From Flavobacterium sp. KJJ (GTDB taxonomy: Bacteria > Bacteroidota > Bacteroidia > Flavobacteriales > Flavobacteriaceae): DNA of 64,000 nt. Both the position numbers and the translations under genes were made by a program. Position 1 is the first letter of the stretch. Every line of letters begins with the position of its first letter. The notes under the pieces were generated by a model that saw only the letters and a list, made by a program, of their open reading frames with translations, had not been told where the DNA came from and ran no database searches. Shown here piece after piece: positions 26,461-34,949 of this stretch. The stretch is from NCBI RefSeq assembly GCF_000708595.2, contig NZ_JARP01000001.1, positions 1,054,001 to 1,118,000 of the forward strand, given 5' to 3'.

Positions 26461-27744
26461 ATGAATAAAATAGACAATCCAAAACCAGAAACCTGGTCAG
26501 AAATATTAAAAAGACCAACCAAAACGATCGATGATATCGAGGTTACGGTTAAAGAAATTTTTAAAGAAGTTCAGAAAAAAGGAGATGAAGCTGTAGCAAA
26601 ATACACTTCTATTTTCGATGGAATAGCTTTAGATAATTATGAAGTTACAACTGCAGAAATTGAAGAAGCGATTAGTCTGATTTCAAATGAATTAAAAGAA
26701 GCAATTCAATTAGCTAAAAATAATATCTACAAGTTTCACAATGCTCAAAAAACAGAGCGAATTTCAATTGAAACGATTGAAGGTGTTAATTGCTGGCAGG
26801 AAAAAAGACCAATTCAGAAAATTGGTTTATATATTCCGGGCGGAACGGCGCCTCTTTTTTCTACGGTCTTAATGCTAGCTGTGCCAGCTGAAATTGCGGG
26901 TTGTAAAGAAATTGTATTATGTTCGCCACCAGATAAAAGTGGAAAAATAAATCCTGCAATTTTGTACGCGGCAAATTTATGCGGTGTTACGAAAATATTA
27001 AAAGTTGGTGGCATTCAAGCAATTGCCGGAATGACCTTCGGGACACAATCTATTCCAAAAGTATTTAAAATATTTGGTCCTGGAAATCAGTTTGTAACAG
27101 TGGCAAAACAGTTGGCAACGCAGTTTGGCGTCGCAATCGATATGCCTGCAGGTCCATCAGAATTATTAATTGTGGCAGATGATACTGCTGTTCCCGCATT
27201 TGTTGCTTCAGATTTATTGTCTCAGGCAGAACACGGAACAGATAGTCAGGTAATTTTAGTTTCGACTTCAAAAAAACTGATCAATGATGTTGAAAAAGAA
27301 ATCCAATCTCAGGTTGAAGTTCTTCCGAGAAAAGCAATAGCTGTAAAAGCAATCGAAAATTCGAAATTGATTTTTGTTGAAAGTGATCAGATTGCATTAG
27401 ATTTAATCAATGAATACGGGCCGGAACACTTTATTATCTGCTCTGAATATGATGATTTTTATTGTAACGGAATTGTAAATGCAGGTTCGGTTTTTATTGG
27501 AAATTATACTCCTGAAAGTGCAGGGGATTATGCTTCAGGAACCAATCATACACTGCCTACAAATGGATACGCAAAGAATTACAGCGGAGTAAATCTGGAT
27601 AGTTTTATGAAATCGATGACGTTCCAGAAAATATCTGAAAAAGGAATTCAAAACATAGGAAAAGCGATTGAAATTATGGCTGAAGCCGAAGGTTTGCAGG
27701 CGCATAAAAATGCGGTTACTTTAAGATTGAAGAGTTTAGAATAG
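26461..27744 (+). CDS. hisD: Histidinol dehydrogenase
   Basis: Zinc enzyme that oxidises L-histidinol to L-histidine in two NAD-dependent steps, the last reactions of the pathway. The 427 residues are typical. Visible motifs include Y-I-P-G-G-T-A-P-L-F-S-T-V-L-M near residue 122, D-M-P-A-G-P-S-E-L, the zinc and substrate site A-E-H-G-T-D-S-Q (near 258), G-P-E-H-F and S-A-G-D-Y-A-S-G-T-N-H-T-L-P-T near 350. Second gene of the his operon, translated from its own ATG after the repeat-filled spacer. Confidence 0.97.
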   Translation: MNKIDNPKPETWSEILKRPTKTIDDIEVTVKEIFKEVQKKGDEAVAKYTSIFDGIALDNYEVTTAEIEEAISLISNELKEAIQLAKNNIYKFHNAQKTERISIETIEGVNCWQEKRPIQKIGLYIPGGTAPLFSTVLMLAVPAEIAGCKEIVLCSPPDKSGKINPAILYAANLCGVTKILKVGGIQAIAGMTFGTQSIPKVFKIFGPGNQFVTVAKQLATQFGVAIDMPAGPSELLIVADDTAVPAFVASDLLSQAEHGTDSQVILVSTSKKLINDVEKEIQSQVEVLPRKAIAVKAIENSKLIFVESDQIALDLINEYGPEHFIICSEYDDFYCNGIVNAGSVFIGNYTPESAGDYASGTNHTLPTNGYAKNYSGVNLDSFMKSMTFQKISEKGIQNIGKAIEIMAEAEGLQAHKNAVTLRLKSLE

Positions 27745-27838
27745 AGAGAATAGAAGCAAGAGAATAGAAGAAAGAGCAAGAGTCAAGATTTTCACAAATT
27801 CTTTTATCTTGGTTCTAGCTTCTTAAAAATAAAGAAAA
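27745..27838. repeat. Purine-word spacer, hisD-hisC
   Basis: GAATAGAAGCAAGAGAATAG and AGAAAGAGCAAGAGTCAAGA form a purine-rich run, followed by TCTTGGTTCTAGCTTCTT, its loose reverse complement. A long imperfect hairpin is possible. Confidence 0.65.
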
Positions 27839-28888
27839 ATGAAATTCGATATAAATACCATAACACGTGAAAATGTAAAAACCTTAAAACCGTATTCCTC
27901 TGCGAGAGATGAGTTTGAGGATTTTGATACTGCAGAAATGATTTTTTTGGATGCCAATGAAAATCCGTTTCAAAATGGAGTAAACCGTTATCCGGATCCG
28001 CAGCAAAATTCGGTTAAAGCAATTTTAGCAAAAAATAATAACGTAAAATCAAGCCAAATTTTATTAGGAAATGGAAGTGATGAAGTTCTGGATTTACTTT
28101 TCAGGGCTTTTTGCGAACCAAAAACAGACAATATTATTTCGCTGCCGCCAACGTACGGAATGTACAGCGTTTTGGCAAATATAAACGCGGTAGAAAACAG
28201 AGAAGTTTTACTTTCAACTGATTTTCAGCCACAAGTTGAGAAAATTTTAGATGCTGTTGATGACAATACAAAAATCATCTTTTTGTGTTCACCAAATAAT
28301 CCAACAGGAAATTCTTTTTCTGATGAAAGTGTGGTGAAATTACTTCAAAACTTTAAAGGATTGGTTGTAATTGATGAAGCGTATATTGACTTTTCAGAAA
28401 AAGAAAGCTGGTTGACAGAAATAGACGAATATCCAAATTTAGTGATTACACAAACACTTTCAAAAGCATATGGTTTGGCCGGAATTCGCTTAGGAATCTG
28501 CTATGCATCTGAAGCTGTTATTTCGGTTTTAAACAAAATAAAACCACCTTATAATGTAAACGAACTAACGCAACAAAGAGCAATTGTTCGTTTGAATGAT
28601 TCAGCTAAAATAAAAGAGGAAATAGCTTCTATTATTGAACAAAGAGAGGAACTTCTTAAAGTTTTACTTGAAGTGAGTTTTGTAGAAAAAATTTACCCAA
28701 CAGAGGCTAATTTTGTTTTGGTAAAAGTAGATGATGCGAATAAAAGGTATGATCAGTTAATTGAAAAAGGAATTGTAATTCGTAACAGAACAACTCAGCC
28801 ATTATGCGAAAATTGTTTGCGTTTTACGATCGGAATTCCTGAGGAAAATGATAAATTAAAGGACATTTTATTGGGACTAAGTAAGTAG
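27839..28888 (+). CDS. hisC: Histidinol-phosphate aminotransferase
   Basis: PLP enzyme (fold type I) converting imidazole acetol phosphate to histidinol phosphate. The 349-residue length fits. Motifs: D-A-N-E-N-P-F near residue 39, G-N-G-S-D-E-V-L near 80, S-P-N-N-P-T-G-N near 153, D-E-A-Y-I-D-F and the PLP lysine Lys209 in T-L-S-K-A-Y-G-L-A-G-I-R-L-G. Third his gene; the next gene, 10 bases later, is not a histidine enzyme. Confidence 0.96.
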   Translation: MKFDINTITRENVKTLKPYSSARDEFEDFDTAEMIFLDANENPFQNGVNRYPDPQQNSVKAILAKNNNVKSSQILLGNGSDEVLDLLFRAFCEPKTDNIISLPPTYGMYSVLANINAVENREVLLSTDFQPQVEKILDAVDDNTKIIFLCSPNNPTGNSFSDESVVKLLQNFKGLVVIDEAYIDFSEKESWLTEIDEYPNLVITQTLSKAYGLAGIRLGICYASEAVISVLNKIKPPYNVNELTQQRAIVRLNDSAKIKEEIASIIEQREELLKVLLEVSFVEKIYPTEANFVLVKVDDANKRYDQLIEKGIVIRNRTTQPLCENCLRFTIGIPEENDKLKDILLGLSK

Positions 28889-28898
28889 AAATTTTGAA

Positions 28899-29336
28899 AT
28901 GAAAATAGTAAAACTAAATAAACTTTTGATTGTCGTTTTTTTAAGCATTTCTTCATTAATGAAAGCGCAAGATGGTGCAATAAGTATTCCAAAAAAAGCT
29001 AAGGTATATTTTTTAAGATCAACTGGTTTTGTAGGATCAGGAGCTTCTTTTAAAACATATATTGACGGTGAGATGGTTTGTAAATTAGGTAATAAAAGAT
29101 ATTCGATTCATGAAGTTTCTGAAGGAAAGCATGAATGTTATGTTTTGTTTGGAGGATTAAAGATCAATGAAAAGGTTGAAAAATGCGAAATTGACGTTAA
29201 AGAAAATAAAATAACTTATGTCCAGTTTTTTTTAGATAATGGAGTTTTTGGCTTTAAAATTTATTGCAAAGAAATCACAGAGGAGGATGCCAAAAAGAAA
29301 ATAGAAAAAATGAAAGAAGACGTAAAATGCCTATAA
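28899..29336 (+). CDS. Secreted DUF2846-like protein inserted in the his operon
   Basis: A 145-residue exported protein: signal peptide residues 1-23 (L-L-I-V-V-F-L-S-I-S-S-L-M-K-A-Q), then A-K-V-Y-F-L-R-S-T-G-F-V-G-S-G, Y-I-D-G-E-M-V-C-K-L and V-S-E-G-K-H-E-C-Y-V, the strand order of DUF2846 domains, which are small beta-sandwich envelope proteins. The C-terminus is a charged helix (about 123-145). It lies between hisC and hisB, 10 bases after hisC and 39 before hisB, on the same strand and certainly within the same transcript. Nothing links it to histidine synthesis; its spacers lack the word repeats seen around it. Family assignment is by pattern only. Confidence 0.72.
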   Translation: MKIVKLNKLLIVVFLSISSLMKAQDGAISIPKKAKVYFLRSTGFVGSGASFKTYIDGEMVCKLGNKRYSIHEVSEGKHECYVLFGGLKINEKVEKCEIDVKENKITYVQFFLDNGVFGFKIYCKEITEEDAKKKIEKMKEDVKCL

Positions 29337-29375
29337 TTTTATTCTGAATTTATCATTAAATATAAGAAATATAAA

Positions 29376-30512
29376 ATGAAAAAAGTACTTTTTATCGATC
29401 GTGACGGAACGATCGTTTTAGAACCGGAAAATTTACAATTAGACAGTTTGGATAAACTGGAATTTTATCCAAAAGCATTTCAATATTTGGCTAAAATTGC
29501 TAATGAATTGGATTACGAACTCACAATGGTAACCAATCAGGACGGCTTAGGAACGGATAGTTTTCCGGAAGATACGTTTTGGCCAACGCAGAATTTTATT
29601 TTAAGAGCCTTTGAAAATGAAGGAGTTCTGTTTGATGAAATTTTTGTTGATCGTTCTTTTCCGGAAGATAATGCGCCAACTCGCAAACCAAGAACCGGAA
29701 TGTTGACCAAATACTTGAATAATCCTGAATATGATTTGCAAAATTCGTTTGTTTTGGGAGATCGTTTAACCGATGTAGAATTGGCTAAAAACCTTGGCGC
29801 AAAAGCCATTTTCATGAACATGACTGACGGAGCGGGAAGTAATGAAATTTCATCAAAACGAGAAGAATTAGACGAAACCATTATTTTACAAACGACAGAC
29901 TGGAAAAAGATTTATGAGTTTTTAAAATTAGAAGCGCGTTCGGCTTCGATTACGCGTAAAACTAATGAAACCGATATTTTTATCGATTTAAATCTTGACG
30001 GAACAGGAAAAAGCAAAATCGAAACCGGAATTGCATTTTTCGATCATATGTTAGATCAGATTTCACGTCACGGTCAAATGGATTTGGAAATTCTCGTAAA
30101 AGGAGATTTAGAAGTCGATGAACACCATACCATTGAAGACACTGCAATTGCCTTAGGGGAAGTTTTCGCGAAAGCGTTAGGAAACAAATTAGGAATTGAA
30201 CGCTACGGCTTCTGTCTTCCAATGGATGATTGCCTGGCGCAGGTTGCAATTGATTTTGGCGGAAGAAACTGGTTGGTTTGGGAAACCGAATTCAAGCGTG
30301 AGATGGTGGGAAAAATGCCAACAGAAATGTTTTACCATTTCTTCAAATCATTCTCTGATGGAGCAAAAGCCAACATAAACATCAAAGCAGAAGGAATCAA
30401 CGAACACCACAAAATTGAAGCGATTTTTAAAGCTTTCGCGAAAGCAATAAAAGTTGCAGTGAAAAGAGATACAGAAAAAATGATTTTGCCTTCGACTAAA
30501 GGGATGCTTTAA
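29376..30512 (+). CDS. hisB: Bifunctional histidinol-phosphatase / imidazoleglycerol-phosphate dehydratase
   Basis: Fusion enzyme catalysing steps seven and nine of histidine synthesis. Residues 1-165 form a HAD phosphatase with F-I-D-R-D-G-T (Asp8 and Asp10) and L-G-D-R-L-T-D-V. Residues about 185-378 are the manganese-dependent dehydratase, with [17 protein letters not shown], and [11 protein letters not shown]. Length 378 is the size of E. coli-type HisB fusions; this fusion is common in Bacteroidota. Fifth gene of the transcript. Confidence 0.97.
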   Translation: MKKVLFIDRDGTIVLEPENLQLDSLDKLEFYPKAFQYLAKIANELDYELTMVTNQDGLGTDSFPEDTFWPTQNFILRAFENEGVLFDEIFVDRSFPEDNAPTRKPRTGMLTKYLNNPEYDLQNSFVLGDRLTDVELAKNLGAKAIFMNMTDGAGSNEISSKREELDETIILQTTDWKKIYEFLKLEARSASITRKTNETDIFIDLNLDGTGKSKIETGIAFFDHMLDQISRHGQMDLEILVKGDLEVDEHHTIEDTAIALGEVFAKALGNKLGIERYGFCLPMDDCLAQVAIDFGGRNWLVWETEFKREMVGKMPTEMFYHFFKSFSDGAKANINIKAEGINEHHKIEAIFKAFAKAIKVAVKRDTEKMILPSTKGML

Positions 30513-30605
30513 TTAAGTCAAAAGTGGAAAGTCATAAAATCGAAAGATTATAGATATTTGAATTCGACTTTAAGACTTTAGACTTTAGACTTTAAGACTT
30601 AAAAA
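30513..30605. repeat. GACTTTA word-repeat spacer, hisB-hisH
   Basis: The right half is a tandem of GACTTTAA, GACTTTA, GACTTTA, GACTTTAA, GACTTAA units (about 30568-30601). The left half contains the reverse complement words AAGTC and AAAGTC. Clear homotypic repeat, ending at the hisH start. Confidence 0.8.
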
Positions 30606-31193
30606 ATGAAAATAGTAATAATAAATTACGGAGCAGGAAATATTCAGAGCATAATGTTTGCTATTGAAAGGCTTGGTTTTAAAGCTGTTTTGAGTAATAA
30701 TCCAGAAGAAATTCGTGCAGCAGATAAGGTTATTTTTCCTGGTGTTGGCGAGGCGAGTTCGGCGATGATTAAACTTCGTGAAAGCGGTTTAGACAGTTTG
30801 ATTCCGAATTTGAAACAGCCCGTTTTAGGTATTTGTTTGGGAATGCAATTGATGTGCAATTCATCTGAAGAAGGAAATACCAAAGGTTTAGGAATTTTTG
30901 ATGTTGGCGTTATTAAGTTTTCAAATCAGGTAAAAGTACCTCAAATGGGATGGAACCAAATTTATAATCTAAAATCGGATTTATTTGCAGCTATTCCGGA
31001 AAATGAATTCATGTATTTGGTGCATAGTTTTTACGCCCCAAATTGCGATGAAGCCATTGCTACCACGAATTACGAGTTAGAATATGCATCGGCTTTGCAA
31101 AAAGATAATTTTTATGGAACTCAATTTCACCCAGAGAAAAGTGGTGTGGTTGGAGAGAAAATTTTGGAGAACTTTTTAAAATTGAAAGATTGA
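30606..31193 (+). CDS. hisH: Imidazole glycerol phosphate synthase, glutaminase subunit
   Basis: Class I glutamine amidotransferase that feeds ammonia to HisF. The 195 residues contain N-Y-G-A-G-N at the start, the oxyanion strand P-G-V-G, nucleophile Cys77 in G-I-C-L-G-M-Q-L, and the His-Glu pair in F-H-P-E-K-S-G near 175. HisF is encoded two genes downstream and the two proteins form the synthase complex. The word-repeat spacer after it begins inside its last codons. Confidence 0.96.
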   Translation: MKIVIINYGAGNIQSIMFAIERLGFKAVLSNNPEEIRAADKVIFPGVGEASSAMIKLRESGLDSLIPNLKQPVLGICLGMQLMCNSSEEGNTKGLGIFDVGVIKFSNQVKVPQMGWNQIYNLKSDLFAAIPENEFMYLVHSFYAPNCDEAIATTNYELEYASALQKDNFYGTQFHPEKSGVVGEKILENFLKLKD

Positions 31194-31265
31194 AAAATTT
31201 AAAGATTAAAAAAATCAGAAATCTTTAAATCATTCAATTTTTAAATCTTTTAATAAAAAAATAAA
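31189..31265. repeat. AAAGATT/AATCTTT spacer, hisH-hisA
   Basis: Words TTGAAAGATTGAAAAATTTAAAGATT run from the hisH 3' end into the spacer, then AATCTTTAAATCATTCAATT and TTTAAATCTTTT follow as the reverse complement. Self-complementary over most of its length. Confidence 0.72.
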
Positions 31266-31991
31266 ATGAGAATAATACCAGCCATAGATATCATTGACGG
31301 AAAATGTGTTCGTTTATCCAAAGGTGATTATGATACCAAGATAATTTACAATGAAAATCCGCTTGAAGTAGCGAAATCCTTTGAAGCACACGGAATTGAA
31401 TATTTACATTTAGTAGATCTTGACGGAGCAAAATCAAGTAAAATTGTGAATTATAAAATACTGGAACAAATTGCTTCACAAACCAGTTTAAAAATTGATT
31501 TTGGCGGAGGATTAAAATCTGATGATGATTTAAGAATTGCTTTTGAAAGTGGTGCAAATCAAATAACAGGCGGAAGTATTGCGGTGAAAAACAGAGCGAT
31601 TTTTGAAAAATGGATTTCCGAATACGGTTCAGACAAAATCATTTTAGGAGCAGATGCCAAAGATGAGAAAATAGCAGTTTCAGGCTGGTTAGAAGATTCA
31701 GATGAAGATTTGGTTCCGTTTATTCAGGATTATCAGATAAAAGGAATTCAGTATGTTATCTGTACTGATATCGCAAAAGATGGAATGTTAGAAGGTCCAA
31801 GTTTTGATTTGTATGGAAAAATTTTAACAGAAGCCGTTGGCGTAAAATTAATTGCTTCCGGAGGAATATCAACTTTCGACGAATTGCCAAAATTAGCTGA
31901 ATTAGGCTGCGAAGGAACCATAATCGGAAAAGCGATTTACGAAGGCAGGATTACGTTAAAACAACTGGAAAACTTTATAATTAGCAAATGA
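31266..31991 (+). CDS. hisA: ProFAR isomerase
   Basis: Beta/alpha-barrel enzyme that isomerises ProFAR to PRFAR. Length 241 is typical. The two half-barrel phosphate sites are visible as [12 protein letters not shown] (catalytic Asp8), D-F-G-G-G-L-K near residue 79, C-T-D-I-A-K-D-G (catalytic Asp near 170) and L-I-A-S-G-G-I-S near 197. HisA and HisF share this fold through duplication. Seventh gene of the transcript. Confidence 0.96.
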   Translation: MRIIPAIDIIDGKCVRLSKGDYDTKIIYNENPLEVAKSFEAHGIEYLHLVDLDGAKSSKIVNYKILEQIASQTSLKIDFGGGLKSDDDLRIAFESGANQITGGSIAVKNRAIFEKWISEYGSDKIILGADAKDEKIAVSGWLEDSDEDLVPFIQDYQIKGIQYVICTDIAKDGMLEGPSFDLYGKILTEAVGVKLIASGGISTFDELPKLAELGCEGTIIGKAIYEGRITLKQLENFIISK

Positions 31992-32065
31992 GATAATTAG
32001 ATAATTTTTTACATTGTGCTTAAAATTATCTAATTGACTAATTTTCTAATTAACACATTAAAAAT
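31992..32065. repeat. Hairpin spacer copy 1, hisA-NIPSNAP
   Basis: AATTAGATAATTTT (31995-32008) and AAAATTATCTAATT (32022-32035) form a perfect 14-bp stem around TTACATTGTGCTT. The tail AATTAACACATTAAAAATATG leads into the NIPSNAP start. Nearly the same element precedes hisF (32378-32477). Confidence 0.82.
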
Positions 32066-32377
32066 ATGATAACTTGTCACTTGAAATACATCATAGATCC
32101 TTATCAATTAGAGGCTTTTGAGGATTATGGAAAAAGATGGATTAAAATCGTAAACCGTTTAGGAGGTCAGCATCACGGTTATTTTATGCCTTCGGAAGGA
32201 GCAAATAATATCGCGTATGCCTTATTTTCGTTTCCGAGTTTTGCGGACTATGAAGATTACAGAAAAAAAATGTTTTCAAAAGACGATCAGGAGTGTGTAG
32301 AAGCTTTTAAAATTGCAGAAGACACAAGATGTATAATTAGTTACGAAAGAACATTTTTGAGTCCTGTATTTAAATAA
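32066..32377 (+). CDS. NIPSNAP-family protein inserted in the his operon
   Basis: A 103-residue cytoplasmic protein with the NIPSNAP pattern (dimeric alpha/beta barrel): C-H-L-K-Y-I-I-D-P-Y-Q-L-E-A-F-E-D-Y-G near the start, L-G-G-Q-H-H-G-Y-F in the middle, then A-L-F-S-F-P-S-F-A-D-Y-E-D-Y-R. It lies between hisA and hisF, each junction carrying an almost identical hairpin and leader, so it probably entered by a duplication or insertion event. The family has no settled catalytic function, and a role in histidine synthesis is not expected. Confidence 0.85.
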   Translation: MITCHLKYIIDPYQLEAFEDYGKRWIKIVNRLGGQHHGYFMPSEGANNIAYALFSFPSFADYEDYRKKMFSKDDQECVEAFKIAEDTRCIISYERTFLSPVFK

Positions 32378-32477
32378 ATTAGAAAATTAGAAAATGAGAT
32401 AATTAGTCAATTAGATAATTTTTACGTTGTGCGTAAATTATCTAATTCTCAAATTCTCAAATTGACACATTAAAAAA
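32378..32477. repeat. Hairpin spacer copy 2, NIPSNAP-hisF
   Basis: AATTAGATAATTTTTACG (32409-32426) pairs with CGTAAATTATCTAATT (32432-32447), leaving a small bulge and loop TTGTG. The loop and stem repeat copy 1 (ACATTGTGCTT versus ACGTTGTGCGT), and the tail AATTGACACATTAAAAAAATG matches the tail of copy 1. Confidence 0.82.
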
Positions 32478-33233
32478 ATGCTAGCAAAAAGAATAATTCC
32501 TTGTCTGGATATAAAAAACGGAAGAACCGTAAAAGGTGTTAATTTCGTTGACTTGCGTGATGCCGGAGATCCTGTAGAATTGGCTGAAATTTATTCGGCA
32601 GAAGGAGCTGATGAATTGGTTTTTCTGGATATTTCAGCGACAGAAGAACGTCGTAAAACGTTGGTCAATATGGTGCGAAGCGTGGCGGAAAAAATCAATA
32701 TTCCGTTTACGGTTGGCGGTGGAATTTCGTCTGTAGAAGATGTTGAAATCCTGCTTAATAATGGTGCAGATAAAGTTTCGATTAATTCATCGGCAGTAAA
32801 AAATCCGCAGCTCATTAATGATCTGGCACAAAAATTTGGAAGCCAATGTGTAGTTGTGGCGATTGATGCCAAGCAAATTGACGGACAATGGATTGTGCAT
32901 TTAGTTGGAGGCAAGGTGCCAACAGAACTTAATTTATTTGATTGGGCAGTTGAAGTTGCTGAACGCGGTGCCGGCGAAATATTATTTACTTCAATGGATA
33001 ATGACGGAACTAAAAATGGCTTCGCAAACGAAGCTTTGGCCAAATTATCGACTTTAATCAATATTCCGATTATCGCTTCTGGCGGCGCAGGAAATATGCA
33101 GCATTTTGTAGATTCATTTAAAAAGGGAAAAGCAGATGCAGCTTTGGCAGCAAGCGTTTTTCACTTTAAAGAAATCGAAATTAAAGCTTTGAAAGAAGAA
33201 TTGAGGAAAAATGAGATTGCGGTTAGGCTTTAG
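32478..33233 (+). CDS. hisF: Imidazole glycerol phosphate synthase, cyclase subunit
   Basis: Beta/alpha-barrel cyclase that uses ammonia from HisH to make IGP and AICAR. The 251 residues carry [12 protein letters not shown] (catalytic Asp11), G-G-G-I-S near residue 82, A-I-D-A-K near 130 and the second catalytic Asp in M-D-N-D-G-T-K (near 176). C-terminal segment K-N-E-I-A-V-R-L is the usual HisF ending. It is separated from its partner hisH by hisA and the NIPSNAP gene. Confidence 0.96.
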   Translation: MLAKRIIPCLDIKNGRTVKGVNFVDLRDAGDPVELAEIYSAEGADELVFLDISATEERRKTLVNMVRSVAEKINIPFTVGGGISSVEDVEILLNNGADKVSINSSAVKNPQLINDLAQKFGSQCVVVAIDAKQIDGQWIVHLVGGKVPTELNLFDWAVEVAERGAGEILFTSMDNDGTKNGFANEALAKLSTLINIPIIASGGAGNMQHFVDSFKKGKADAALAASVFHFKEIEIKALKEELRKNEIAVRL

Positions 33234-33373
33234 GAAATAAAGAAAAGAGGCAAGAAGCAAGAGGAAATAGTAAACATTAGAGAAATAAAAAGAAATAAAA
33301 ATATAGAATTCAGAGAATCTAAAATCTATCCCGTCCCGAGGCTTCGGGATCGGGACTAAAATCTAAAATAAAA
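33234..33373. repeat. Spacer hisF-hisIE with purine words and REP-like palindrome
   Basis: The first part repeats AGAAAAGAGGCAAGAAGCAAGAG and AGAAATAAA words, like the hisD-hisC spacer. Positions 33329-33355 hold a GC-rich palindrome, CCCGTCCCGAGGCTTCGGGA then TCGGGA, the fullest copy of the family seen near 2757, 2886 and 36833. The end ACTAAAATCTAAAATAAAAATG leads into hisIE. Confidence 0.7.
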
Positions 33374-33970
33374 ATGAACATAGATATAAAAAGCTCCCAC
33401 GGATTAATTCCGGCAATCATTCAGGATTCAGAAACTAAAAATGTTTTGATGTTGGGATATATGAACGAAGAATCGCTTCAAAAAACAATTGAAACACAAA
33501 AAGTAACTTTTTTTAGTCGTTCAAAACAAAGGCTTTGGACAAAAGGCGAGGAGAGTGGCAACTTTTTGAATTTAGTGAGTATTAAAAATGATTGTGACGG
33601 CGATACGCTCTTAATTCAGGCAAAACCTGTTGGACCAACATGCCACACAGGCGCAGATACGTGTTGGCAGGAACCCAATGAGCCAAATTATGGTTTTATT
33701 TCTCACTTAGAAGATACAATTAAAATTCGTAGAGAAAATGCTGATTCTGAGAAGAGCTATGTAGCTTCTTTGTTCGAAAAAGGTATCAATAAAATTGCTC
33801 AAAAAGTAGGAGAAGAAGCTGTAGAAGTAGTAATTGAGGCAAAAGATAACAACGATGATTTGTTTTTAAGCGAAAGTGCTGATTTACTATTTCATTATCT
33901 AATTTTATTACAGGCAAAAGGTTTTCAACTAAATGATGTCGTGGATGTTTTGAAGAAACGCCAAAAGTAA
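33374..33970 (+). CDS. hisIE: Bifunctional phosphoribosyl-AMP cyclohydrolase / phosphoribosyl-ATP pyrophosphatase
   Basis: Fusion of steps two and three of histidine synthesis. The HisI part (1-105) has S-R-S-K-Q-R-L-W-T-K-G-E-E-S-G, D-C-D-G-D-T-L-L and the zinc cysteines in G-P-T-C-H-T-G-A-D-T-C-W. The HisE part (about 110-198) has K-V-G-E-E-A-V-E-V-V-I-E-A-K and E-S-A-D-L-L-F-H. Length 198 is typical. Last gene of the operon; all ten pathway activities are now accounted for between 25535 and 33970 when hisB and hisIE are counted as bifunctional. Confidence 0.97.
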   Translation: MNIDIKSSHGLIPAIIQDSETKNVLMLGYMNEESLQKTIETQKVTFFSRSKQRLWTKGEESGNFLNLVSIKNDCDGDTLLIQAKPVGPTCHTGADTCWQEPNEPNYGFISHLEDTIKIRRENADSEKSYVASLFEKGINKIAQKVGEEAVEVVIEAKDNNDDLFLSESADLLFHYLILLQAKGFQLNDVVDVLKKRQK

Positions 33971-34058
33971 AATATTTTGTTTTTTTGAGGTTTCAAGTTT
34001 CAAGTTTCAGGTAATGTGAAGTAACCTTAAACTTGAAACAAATTAAATCTTTCAAAAA
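33971..34058. repeat. TTTCAAG word-repeat spacer after the his operon
   Basis: GTTTCAAGTTTCAAGTTTCAG (33990-34010) is followed by AAACTTGAAAC (34029-34039), giving a perfect 11-bp stem from either of two registers. It sits between convergent hisIE and the CBM9-like gene and may act as a terminator, though it lacks a clear U run. Confidence 0.7.
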
Positions 34059-34757
34059 TTACTCCACAAACTCAAAAACTGCAAATTCTTTCGGTTGATG
34101 AAAACCAAAATTCAGGCTCTTATAAGGTTGTAATGCAAGATATTCTGTAATGTCACCGTAATCAATTCTAAATGTATTTACTTTCCATTTTGTACCTGTT
34201 TTAGGTTTTGAAAAATTGCCATTTTGAATTCGTTCTATACTTGAAAATGGAATTTTAATTTCGGAACAAAACCCATCTTTCGTTATTTTGCTTGTAGTTT
34301 CTAACCCATCAATATTAAAATTCATTGAAGTTTTCCATCCGCCGCAATCTGCAGAAATGCATTTGAGAAGCATATCGTAATTTGTTGAAAATGCATTCAC
34401 GCCAATTTCTATGTAATTTTGACCATCTCCATCAGGATCGATGAAAATTTCTACTAAATCATCTGTTTTGTATATTTCAGAATCCTTCTTTTTAACTTCG
34501 CCAATAATCTTAGAATCGTTTACACTATAAGCGATATAGAGGTTTTCATTATTCCACGAAAGTGAAACCATTGTATTTTGTGTAGCTTTTTCTCCTGAAT
34601 TATGAATTACAAACGGACCCAAAAAAGGTGTTTTCCAATCTGATAAATCTCCGTCAATTGTTATTTTATCATTTATTTTATGAATCATATTATTTTGAGA
34701 ATATATTGTTATCGAGCAAGTAAAAAACAAAAAATAAACAATTTGAATAAGTTTCAT
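34059..34757 (-). CDS. Secreted CBM9/DOMON-like carbohydrate-binding-type protein
   Basis: A 232-residue protein with signal peptide residues 1-20 (Y-F-L-F-F-T-C-S-I-T-I-Y-S-Q) and a single CBM9-like module: I-D-G-D-L-S-D-W near residue 33, L-Y-I-A-Y-S-V-N-D near 73, D-D-L-V-E-I-F-I-D-P-D-G near 100 and C-terminal aromatic F-E-F-V-E. CBM9 modules bind reducing ends of sugar chains, but many stand-alone proteins of this kind have no proven ligand. Not linked by promoter to the his operon; it points toward it. It is transcribed divergently from the M1 peptidase gene. Confidence 0.82.
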   Translation of the reverse strand: MKLIQIVYFLFFTCSITIYSQNNMIHKINDKITIDGDLSDWKTPFLGPFVIHNSGEKATQNTMVSLSWNNENLYIAYSVNDSKIIGEVKKKDSEIYKTDDLVEIFIDPDGDGQNYIEIGVNAFSTNYDMLLKCISADCGGWKTSMNFNIDGLETTSKITKDGFCSEIKIPFSSIERIQNGNFSKPKTGTKWKVNTFRIDYGDITEYLALQPYKSLNFGFHQPKEFAVFEFVE

Positions 34758-34868
34758 AAAACAGAATTATAGACATTAATATGGCTAAAATAAAGAAGAA
34801 TAATGAATTTTAACATTAAATTTTTCTAATAGAAATTATAAAATTAATAAAAACTTGATCTGAATGTT

Positions 34869-34876
34869 TACTTTTG
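34869..34876 (+). promoter_or_regulatory. -7 element of the M1 peptidase gene
   Basis: TACTTTTG matches TAnnTTTG, about 74 bases before the ATG. Confidence 0.5.
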
Positions 34877-34949
34877 TTGATGTGTTTCGTCTCGATCTTA
34901 AAAGCATCGAGAAACGATAAACAGCCCACTTATTCCAAATTTATAAATA

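Noticed and set aside
29980..30249. 89-codon frame opposite hisB
   Set aside because: Shadow frame; no recognisable domain and no promoter.
32591..33061. 156-codon frame opposite hisF
   Set aside because: It is antisense to a well-supported gene, with no promoter, no start context and a composition reflecting the complement of hisF.
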